A stretch of DNA of 64,000 nucleotides, from positions 1-64,000 of the forward strand of contig DAINCF010000001.1 of assembly GCA_036732565.1 (NCBI GenBank). Direction: 5' to 3'. Below are positions 57,890 through 64,000 of the stretch, piece by piece. The notes beneath the pieces were generated by a model, which worked only from the letters and a program-made list of their open reading frames with translations, was not told the DNA's origin and searched no databases. The position numbers and the translations under genes are program-made. Numbering within the stretch: position 1 is the first letter of the stretch; every line of letters begins with the position of its first letter. The stretch is from JAIVJN01 sp036732565. GTDB lineage: Bacteria; Acidobacteriota; Vicinamibacteria; Vicinamibacterales; UBA2999.

Positions 57890-58717
57890 ATGTCGGAAAT
57901 CACGGTTCAGCCTCTGTTGACCACGCCAGTCGTGCGGATCCGCGATGTGTGCTGTCAGGGCACCTGTCGGCATCAGAGCGCGGAGGAATGCGCGGTCGCC
58001 ATGCACCTGGTGTTCCCCTATCGCGGGGTCTTCGTTCGGCATCTCGGGCGTGACGAGGCCGTCGCCGAAGCCAATCAGGTGTTGTTCTTCAACCCAACCG
58101 AAGGCTACCGGGTCAGCCATCCCGTGCCTGGCGGCGATTGCAGCCTGGACCTGGTCATCAGCGAACCGGTGCTCCGTGAGCTCGTGCCACGCGCGCTTCT
58201 GCGCGACGGCTCGGCGCTGGCGTTTCGGTCGCAGCGCGTGCGTATCGACGCGCGCGCGCAGGCGATGGTCGCGCTGCTTCGTCACAACTTGCGACGCGAC
58301 CGCATGGGTGCGTTGGAAGCCGAGAGCCTCGCCTTGACGCTCGCGCAGCAAGCGCTCGGGCCGCGCACCGCGCGCACTCCAGGCGCCAGTCCCGGGCGCC
58401 GACGACTCGTCGATCGCGTCAAGCTCGTGCTCACCAGCGATCTCGCGCGGCGCTGGACGCTGGCGGAGGTTGGCGCTGCCGTGGGCCACTCCCCGGTGTA
58501 CCTCACCCAGGTGTTCCAACAGGTCGAAGGGCTCCCGCTCTATCGCTACCACTTGCGGCTGCGACTGGCGCGTGCGCTGGATCTGTTGCCGCAGTCCGAC
58601 GACTTGACGTCTCTGAGCTTGGATCTCGGCTTCTCCAGCCACAGTCACTTCACCACCACGTTCCGCCAGACGTACGGCCGCTCGCCATCAGCGTTCCGGC
58701 AAGCGGCGCTCCTCTAA
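57890..58717 (+). CDS. AraC-family transcriptional regulator
   Basis: Regulator of about 275 aa with an N-terminal cupin-like sensor and C-terminal double helix-turn-helix (about residues 175-275: TLAEVGAAVGHSPVYLTQVF and TSLSLDLGFSSHSHFTTTFR). An unusual Cys-rich start (DVCCQGTCRHQSAEEC) offers five Cys within about 17 residues and might bind metal or sense redox. The ATG at 57890 is preferred to a GTG 13 codons earlier. It lies upstream of an alpha/beta hydrolase gene on the same strand and is the likely regulator of it. Confidence 0.88.
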   Translation: MSEITVQPLLTTPVVRIRDVCCQGTCRHQSAEECAVAMHLVFPYRGVFVRHLGRDEAVAEANQVLFFNPTEGYRVSHPVPGGDCSLDLVISEPVLRELVPRALLRDGSALAFRSQRVRIDARAQAMVALLRHNLRRDRMGALEAESLALTLAQQALGPRTARTPGASPGRRRLVDRVKLVLTSDLARRWTLAEVGAAVGHSPVYLTQVFQQVEGLPLYRYHLRLRLARALDLLPQSDDLTSLSLDLGFSSHSHFTTTFRQTYGRSPSAFRQAALL

Positions 58718-58795
58718 AGATCGCGAAAGCGGCGCTCTCGGACCGCGTGCTCTACTGCCGATGTCCCGAGGTTGGGGCGTTCAGTGGAGGACGTG

Positions 58796-59665
58796 ATGAC
58801 AGAGAACCAGACGTTGGAGATCAAGCGCAGCGTACAGACACCATCAGGTCGCATCACCTATGTCGAACAAGGGACCGGCCCGGCCGCGCTGTTCGTGCAC
58901 GGCGTGCTGCTGAACGGCCATCTGTGGCGCCATCAGCTGGCCCACCTGTCCGACGTTCGTCGCTGCATCGCGCTGGACTTGCTGGCGCACGGCGACACCG
59001 AGATCGTGGACAGCCAGGATGTCTCGGTGACGGCCAACGCACGCATGCTGGAGGAGTTTCTCGATGCCTTGGGTCTCGAGCAGGTTGATCTCGTCGGCAA
59101 CGACAGCGGCGGCGGCATCGCGCAGATCTTCGCCGCCTCACACCCCGAGCGCGTGCGCACGCTGACGCTCACCGACTGCGACGCCCACGACAACTGGCCG
59201 CCCGAACCGTTCAAACCGTTCCTGGAAATGGCGGCGAACGGCGGTTTGCCTGGCACCCTTGCCGCGATGCTGGCGGACAAGAACGTCTACCGATCGCCGC
59301 AAGCCCTTGGACCGGCGTACGAACACCCGGAACGCGTCACCGACGAGACGATCGAGATCTACCTGCGGCCGCTCGTCCGGACCGAGCAACGGACGCGTGA
59401 CTTCCAGCGGTTCCTTGCCGCGTTCGACAACATCCACACCGTGAGCGTCGAAGCGCAACTCAGGACGCTGACTGCGCCAACGCTGATCGTCTGGGGCACC
59501 GACGACGTGTACTTCGATGTGAAATGGTCGCGATGGTTGGCGGACACCATTCCAGGGACCCGACGCCGCGTGGAGCTCGAAGGCGCGCGGATCTTCTTCC
59601 CGGAAGAGCGCTGGGCGGCGCTCAACGACGAACTACGCGCGCACTGGCAGCAATCGTCGCAGTAG
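58796..59665 (+). CDS. Alpha/beta-hydrolase-fold protein with Asp nucleophile position
   Basis: Alpha/beta hydrolase of 289 aa; start ATG 58796 is fixed by GGAGG five bases upstream. The oxyanion loop is HGVLLNGHLW and the nucleophile elbow reads GNDSGG, with D103 where lipases/esterases have Ser (G-N-D-S-G), as in dehalogenase-like relatives. The expected C-terminal catalytic His is not seen (GARIFFPEERW), so ordinary esterase activity is doubtful. Downstream of the AraC regulator, about 78 bases apart. Confidence 0.85.
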   Translation: MTENQTLEIKRSVQTPSGRITYVEQGTGPAALFVHGVLLNGHLWRHQLAHLSDVRRCIALDLLAHGDTEIVDSQDVSVTANARMLEEFLDALGLEQVDLVGNDSGGGIAQIFAASHPERVRTLTLTDCDAHDNWPPEPFKPFLEMAANGGLPGTLAAMLADKNVYRSPQALGPAYEHPERVTDETIEIYLRPLVRTEQRTRDFQRFLAAFDNIHTVSVEAQLRTLTAPTLIVWGTDDVYFDVKWSRWLADTIPGTRRRVELEGARIFFPEERWAALNDELRAHWQQSSQ

Positions 59666-59685
59666 GTGTCATTCGACGCGTCACC

Positions 59686-60909
59686 TCAGTGCGGATGGCG
59701 CAGGTAGTGCTGCCGCAGCAAATCCTTGCCGTAGTCGTTCCCGTTCGGAGTGCGCACCATCGTGTGGATGTGCTCGACGTTCGGCAGCATCGGATCCGCC
59801 GCCAGGTGCCGCAGGTTCGCGGGCCGATTGTGATCGAACTCGATCAGGATGACCGGGCTGTGGATGCGGTAGTAGAACACGCCTCCGGGCTCGGTCTTGC
59901 CGATCCAGGCGAACCAGGTTCGATCGAGATGCTGACGCACGTCTCCCATGCGCACTCGTGCGTGCCCTTCCGCCAGGTTGTCCACGTAGAGGGCAACGAG
60001 GTCGAGCAGCTGCCGCTGTTGCGGCTCCGTCAGCTCGGTGGCGCGAAGGCCGGCGTAGTCGAGCACGACGTTGTCCTTCCACGCTTCGGTCAGGATGTTG
60101 TTGCCGTCTTTGGAGAAGCTGAGGATCGCCCTGGCCCGCTGCCCTTCGGCGAGGCTGTTCACGAAGGCGAGCGCGCGGCTTTGCTCGTCTCTCAGGATCG
60201 TCGTGCCCTTGTATTTGCCGGAAGCCGCGGTGGCTGGCTCAGAACCCGTGAAGAAGGGCGTCATCACGACCTGATCGCCGAGCACGAAGTAGTTGATGAT
60301 CGCGTGATGGCCGTCGAACTGCCATCCCCATGGCTCGGTCTCTGAAGGCGTGCCCATCACGGTGAGGTGATAGAGCCACTCGCCGTACTCCTCGAAGTTG
60401 TTGTCGTTGAGCTCGGCGAGCGTGTGGTTCAGACGCATGATGTCGCGGGTCAGCTTCAGACCTTTCGCGCTCAGTCCGGCGCGCAGCAGCGCGAACGCGG
60501 CGTCCCGCTGTGGGGCGCTCATGTCCTGAAAGCTGACGCCCTGGCGCACGTAGAAGCTCTGATTCATCCACTTCCGCCACTCGTCGGCGTCGACCGGGAA
60601 CGCGGTGACCTTGCGCTGCGCAGCGGAGAGGCTCTCGAGGAAGGCGCCCGCCGCGGTGCGCACGGGCGCGGTCGACACGCCGGTCGAGCGGACGCCAAAG
60701 AGATTGGACTCGATCTCGCCCGTTGCGGTGACGCCCCTGAACGGCTCGGCGAGGCCGACCTTCTCCGCGGCCACCGAGAGGCGCAGCAGTTCGGCAGGAG
60801 GCCTGAGTGGTGGTGCCGGCTTCGTTGTCTGCGACGACACCATCGGCTGCACGGCCACGATGGCGAGCATCAGTGCAGTGATCCCGACCAGAACCGCGAA
60901 TCGCTTCAT
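59686..60909 (-). CDS. DUF3500-family secreted protein
   Basis: Protein of 407 aa with a signal peptide (LVGITALMLAIVAVQP). The body matches DUF3500 by segments: WGWQFDGHHAIINYFVLGD, MTPFFTGSEPA, EYGEWLYHLTVMGTPS and HSPVILIEFDHNRP, with several conserved His in the DGHH and FDHN motifs that may bind metal. Function unknown; exported. Convergent with the hydrolase gene, 20 bases apart. Confidence 0.88.
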   Translation of the reverse strand: MKRFAVLVGITALMLAIVAVQPMVSSQTTKPAPPLRPPAELLRLSVAAEKVGLAEPFRGVTATGEIESNLFGVRSTGVSTAPVRTAAGAFLESLSAAQRKVTAFPVDADEWRKWMNQSFYVRQGVSFQDMSAPQRDAAFALLRAGLSAKGLKLTRDIMRLNHTLAELNDNNFEEYGEWLYHLTVMGTPSETEPWGWQFDGHHAIINYFVLGDQVVMTPFFTGSEPATAASGKYKGTTILRDEQSRALAFVNSLAEGQRARAILSFSKDGNNILTEAWKDNVVLDYAGLRATELTEPQQRQLLDLVALYVDNLAEGHARVRMGDVRQHLDRTWFAWIGKTEPGGVFYYRIHSPVILIEFDHNRPANLRHLAADPMLPNVEHIHTMVRTPNGNDYGKDLLRQHYLRHPH

Positions 60910-60992
60910 TACCCCTCCGGCCGGAGTCTATCCGAAAGGGACCGGAATTCAGCCCGGGTCGAACGATCGAGAGTCCTCGGGTGATCGCTCCT

Positions 60993-61568
60993 TTAACTCA
61001 CTCCGTAGATCAGGCTGACACGCCCACCTTGAAGCTGGTGGACCTTCCTCAGCTCGAGCCCACGGCGACGTTCGGTGGTCGCGAAGAGCGCTTTACCTTC
61101 ACCGGCGACCAGCGGATACACGATCAGCCGGAGCTCGTCCACCTGGCCGGCGTCAATCAGGCTCGCCATCACGCGAGCACCGCCCATGAGGTAAATGTCC
61201 TTGCCGGGTTGCTGCTTGAGCGCAGTGACGTCTTCGAGTCGTCGGAGGAAGCTCGTGTTCGGCCAGAGCGCCGACGTCAATTTGCTCGAGAGCACATAGT
61301 GCGGGGTTTGGGCGATGAAGCGGGCCCATTCACGCTCACCGGGGGTTGGCGAGTTTCCAGTGATCCAGACCGGCTTGTCCGGCTCATTCCGTATCGAGGT
61401 CCAATAACCCTCGTAGCCGGGGTACATCCGCCCACCGAGCAGGCAGGCGTCCACCTGCGACATCATGCCGTAGTCATCCGACCACGCGTCGACCCAATCC
61501 GCCGTGCCCTGCGGCCCTTCCATCTTCCCGTCGACAGAGATCTTCATTCCCGCGATCAACTTCCTCAT
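60993..61568 (-). CDS. RibD C-terminal/DHFR-like reductase
   Basis: NAD(P)H-dependent reductase of the RibD_C/dihydrofolate-reductase-like group, 191 aa. Start at 61568 (MRKLIAGMKISVDG) with GGGAG five bases upstream. Fold pieces: DACLLGGRMYPGYEGYW, YVLSSKLTSA, KDIYLMGGARVMASLIDAG and LRLIVYPLVAGEGKALF. Commonly annotated as dihydrofolate reductase family; real substrates of such small paralogues are usually unknown. Single gene. Confidence 0.9.
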   Translation of the reverse strand: MRKLIAGMKISVDGKMEGPQGTADWVDAWSDDYGMMSQVDACLLGGRMYPGYEGYWTSIRNEPDKPVWITGNSPTPGEREWARFIAQTPHYVLSSKLTSALWPNTSFLRRLEDVTALKQQPGKDIYLMGGARVMASLIDAGQVDELRLIVYPLVAGEGKALFATTERRRGLELRKVHQLQGGRVSLIYGVS

Positions 61569-61775
61569 GTAATCTCCCATCACTCGAATCACGCAAGCAT
61601 GACGCGTCGTGCGCTCTCACCGCTTTCACGAACGCAGGTCCTGCCGCTGCCGAGCCAGCTCATCGCACAATCCAACGATGAATGTCGACGGTCCCGATCG
61701 AGGCCGTCTCGGTCATGAGATAGATTTAGCGTCTGGTCTCGAAACGGTGGGAGTGACAAGTGTGGCGGGATTTCG

Positions 61776-62996
61776 ATGGACGCGCTGATGGTGGCGGCGG
61801 CGCGTGCACTTGCGGTGGGCGATCCTCTCGGCGCACTGAAGCGGGTCGCCTTGCGCGACGATCCGCCCGCTCTCGCGCTTCGAGGGATCGCGATGGCGCA
61901 GCTCGGCGATCTCGTACGCGCCAGGGCCCTCCTGCGACGTGCGGCGCGCGCCTTCGGTCCGAAGGAGGCGCTGGCCCGCGCGAGGTGTGTTGTTGCCGAG
62001 GCTGAGGTTGCGCTGGTCTCGCGCGACTTGGGCTGGCCCGCGAAGGCACTCGACGCGGCGCGGGCGACGCTCGACGCGCACGGCGACCGGGTGAACGCCG
62101 CGCATGCACGGCATCTCGAGGTCCGGCGCCTTCTCCTGATCGGGCGCATCGACGAGGCCGAGCGTGCGCTCGCCGGGCTCGACCCCGCGCCCTTTCCGCC
62201 GGCGTCGAGGACAGCCCACGAGTTGGTGGTCGCGGGGATCGCGATGCGGCGCCTCCGCACGAAGGTGGCGCGCGCCGCGCTCGCTCGGGCCGAGCACGCT
62301 GCGCGCCACGCACGTGTTCCCGCGCTGACCGCTGAGGTCGAAAGCGCATGTCTCGTCCTGAGCACGCCCGCTGCGCGCTTGATCGCGAGGGGCGAGGAGC
62401 GACCCCTCCTGCTCGAAGAGGTTGAGACGTTGCTGGCGTCGAAAGCGTTCGTCGTGGACGCGTGCCATCTGGTCGTGCATGCCGAAGGCGTTGTGGTCTC
62501 TCTCGCGAAGCGTCCGGTGTTGTTCGCGCTTGCACGCGCGCTGGGCGAAGCGTGGCCGGGAGACGTCGCGCGGGACGTGCTCGTCGCGCGCGCATTTGGA
62601 TCGAAGCTCGTCGACGAATCGCATCGCGCGCGGTTGCGGGTCGAAGTTGGGCGGCTTCGCAGGGTGCTTCGGACGCTGGCCGACGTCAGCGCGACGAAGC
62701 GAGGGTTTGCGCTGACACCGCTCCGCGCACGGGAGGTCGTCGTGCTGGCGCGGCCCGTCGAAGAGGAGCACGCGGTGGTGCTGGCGTTCCTCGCCGACGG
62801 TGAATCGTGGTCGAGCTCGGCCCTTGCGCTGGCGCGTGGCACGAGCCAGCGGACCGTGCAGCGGGCGCTCGATTCGCTTGCGGCCGCTGGCAAGGTGCAG
62901 TCGTTCGGTCGCGGGCGCGCGCGTCGGTGGATCACCCCGCCCGTTCCGGGATTCACGACGACGTTGTTACTCTCCGCTCCGCTCCCGATTGGCTAG
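61776..62996 (+). CDS. TPR-like plus helix-turn-helix transcriptional regulator
   Basis: Protein of 406 aa. The first two thirds are all-helical Ala/Arg-rich TPR-like repeats (ALALRGIAMAQLGDLVRARAL). From about 215 to 310 there is a winged-helix-like region (AFGSKLVDESHRARLRVEV and GRLRRVLRTL) of the kind seen in OmpR/BTAD-type DNA-binding modules, then a second helix-turn-helix near 340-380 (ALARGTSQRTVQRALDSLAA). It precedes the beta-propeller gene by nine bases. Pairing of such a regulator with a small propeller protein looks like a two-gene unit. Confidence 0.75.
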   Translation: MDALMVAAARALAVGDPLGALKRVALRDDPPALALRGIAMAQLGDLVRARALLRRAARAFGPKEALARARCVVAEAEVALVSRDLGWPAKALDAARATLDAHGDRVNAAHARHLEVRRLLLIGRIDEAERALAGLDPAPFPPASRTAHELVVAGIAMRRLRTKVARAALARAEHAARHARVPALTAEVESACLVLSTPAARLIARGEERPLLLEEVETLLASKAFVVDACHLVVHAEGVVVSLAKRPVLFALARALGEAWPGDVARDVLVARAFGSKLVDESHRARLRVEVGRLRRVLRTLADVSATKRGFALTPLRAREVVVLARPVEEEHAVVLAFLADGESWSSSALALARGTSQRTVQRALDSLAAAGKVQSFGRGRARRWITPPVPGFTTTLLLSAPLPIG

Positions 62997-63005
62997 GGTG
63001 GAAGC

Positions 63006-63656
63006 ATGAGCCGAAAACCCGCCGAGATTGTTCGTGAGTATGGCCCTTTTTCTGGAGTTGACGAAGTCCATGGCGTCACCTATGACGGTGAGCACATCTG
63101 GTTCGCTGCCGGAGAGACGCTGAACGTCCTCGATCCCGCGAGCGGGAAAGTCGTGCGCTCGATCGACGTCGCCGCGGACGGAGGAACCGCCTTCGATGGC
63201 CAGCACTTGTTTCAGCTCGCCGAGGATCGCATCCAGAAGATCGATCCGAAGACCGGCCGTGTGATCGCCACGATCCCGGCGCCCAGCGGTGGCGCTCCCT
63301 CTGGCCTCGCCTGGGCCGAGGGGACGCTGTGGGTGGGGCAGTACCAAGATCGGAAGATCCATCAGGTCGATCCGGACACAGGGAAGGTGCTTCGGACGAT
63401 CGAGTCCAACCGCTTCGTCACCGGAGTCACCTGGGTCGACGGAGATCTCTGGCACGCCACCTGGGAAGGCGACGAGAGCGAGTTGAGGCGCGTCGATCCT
63501 CGATCGGGAGAGGTCCTGGAGCGGCTCGAGATGCCGCCGGGAGTGAAAGTGTCGGGGCTCGAGTCCGATGGTGGCGATCGGTTCTTCTGCGGCGGCGGCA
63601 ACAGCGGGAAAGTGAGGACCGTCCGCCGGCCGAAGCGAGGCTCCACGCGCGAGTAA
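63006..63656 (+). CDS. Small beta-propeller protein (glutaminyl-cyclase/Vgb-like)
   Basis: Protein of 216 aa made of repeated beta-propeller blades: HIWFAAGETLNVLDPASGKV, LAWAEGTLWVGQYQ, IHQVDPDTGKVLRTIE and DLWHATWEGDESELRRVDP. The blades resemble those of streptogramin-lyase/glutamine-cyclotransferase-type proteins, with 'D-P-x-T-G-K-V' motifs. No signal peptide, so cytoplasmic. No catalytic residues could be assigned. Nine bases after the regulator gene and probably cotranscribed with it. Confidence 0.8.
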   Translation: MSRKPAEIVREYGPFSGVDEVHGVTYDGEHIWFAAGETLNVLDPASGKVVRSIDVAADGGTAFDGQHLFQLAEDRIQKIDPKTGRVIATIPAPSGGAPSGLAWAEGTLWVGQYQDRKIHQVDPDTGKVLRTIESNRFVTGVTWVDGDLWHATWEGDESELRRVDPRSGEVLERLEMPPGVKVSGLESDGGDRFFCGGGNSGKVRTVRRPKRGSTRE

Positions 63657-63696
63657 CGCCAGACATCACGATTGTTCGACCTCGACGCTGGCGCCG

Positions 63697-64000
63697 CTAC
63701 GGCTGGTCGGCTCGAGCGCCGACCAGCCAGCAGGCAGCCGTAAAGCGGACTTCTGAACCGTGCACATAGGGATCGAAGGCGGGGCGGACCGTTTCGACGA
63801 CTTGCGCGCGCGTCCGGTCGTCCGCCCCTTGAAGGGTCATGCCGACAGGACCGACCCGCGTCAAGTAGCGGACCAACTCCCTCTCGGGGAGCGTGCAGTC
63901 AACATCGAGCGGCTGGATGTCGATCTCGGCCCAGCCGCTCGCCTCCAGGATGCTGCGGACCCGGTGGTCGTTCGCGAACGCGAACTGCCCAGGCGCGTCC
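63697..64000 (-). CDS. SAM-dependent methyltransferase, C-terminal part (5' end outside window)
   Basis: About 101 codons of an open frame that ends in TAG at 63697-63699 and runs off the window. It reads GQFAFANDHRVRSILEASGW, then AEIDIQPLDVDC and LVRYLTRVGP, a pattern I associate with the C-terminal part of class I SAM methyltransferases of the UbiE/COQ5-like type. No motif I is visible because the N-terminal part is outside. The end is about 40 bases from the convergent propeller gene. Confidence 0.7.
   Translation of the reverse strand, partial: DAPGQFAFANDHRVRSILEASGWAEIDIQPLDVDCTLPERELVRYLTRVGPVGMTLQGADDRTRAQVVETVRPAFDPYVHGSEVRFTAACWLVGARADQP

Noticed and set aside
61589..62956. 455-codon minus-strand frame opposite the TPR-HTH regulator
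   Set aside because: Ser/Arg-rich shadow without any fold pattern; the opposite strand has a complete regulator.

Overview
The window is high-GC, gene-dense bacterial DNA with mostly short intergenic gaps. Gene content suggests an acidobacterial soil bacterium of the Vicinamibacteria/Luteitalea kind. The grounds are an acidobacterial-type ECF sigma factor followed by a Ser/Thr kinase with TPRs, Tat-exported GH51 enzymes, a GH3/SSS sugar operon, several DinB proteins, DUF3500, and interspersed palindromic repeats. This is inference from gene families; no rRNA or other taxonomic marker is present. No tRNA, rRNA, CRISPR array, prophage or IS element was recognised.

Layout. 0-5 kb: pyrimidine/hydantoin catabolism, with an NCS1 permease (cut by the left edge) and a PreA-like dehydrogenase on the minus strand. 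Diverging from them 19 bp away are a dihydropyrimidinase and a translationally coupled XYLB-like FGGY kinase. 5-11.5 kb: a GH3 glucosidase, sodium/sugar symporter and exported NIF3-like operon, opposed by a ROK repressor with a perfect palindromic operator between them. 11.5-23 kb: mixed metabolism with a decayed GH67 remnant, a DUF5655 protein, a VOC protein, a Gfo/Idh oxidoreductase, a PQQ sugar dehydrogenase, two convergent GH51 arabinofuranosidases, TrmO, a c-heme/toroid protein and MutM. Convergent gene ends here carry palindromic repeats. 23-28 kb: sigma factor plus kinase-TPR pair (the kinase N-terminus looks frameshifted), GNAT, DinB and a secreted zincin-like protein.

28-49 kb is the most unusual part. 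A tightly packed minus-strand cluster runs from a sigma-like factor (41.0 kb) down to 28.2 kb. In transcription order it holds a possible 55-aa leader ORF, the sigma-like factor, a lipoprotein, a FlgT-like protein, an LPP20-like lipoprotein, a small beta-barrel protein, a CsgG-like protein, a PEGA/SUMF1-like protein, a membrane coiled-coil protein, an Hsp70-like ATPase, a membrane J-like protein with HTD for HPD, and a giant coiled coil of 43 uninterrupted alanine heptads. A 123-aa orphan and a zincin follow. On the other side of a divergent promoter region lie a second sigma factor, a kinase-FlgO/TolB-TPR protein, a 75-aa protein, a SagB-type oxidoreductase and a large porin-like outer-membrane protein. 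No flagellar or curli genes accompany the FlgT/CsgG-like members. I propose an uncharacterised envelope-spanning chaperone/assembly system under its own sigma factors; this is a hypothesis from gene order and domains.

49-64 kb: ordinary accessory genes. These include a multi-S1 RNA-binding protein, YbaK, a cupin, a TetR regulator with a strong operator facing two membrane-protein genes (one ABA4-like), DinB, YjbR, an O-methyltransferase, an ICL/PEP-mutase family protein, AraC plus an alpha/beta hydrolase, DUF3500, a RibD-like reductase, an HTH-TPR regulator with a beta-propeller protein, and a methyltransferase cut by the right edge.
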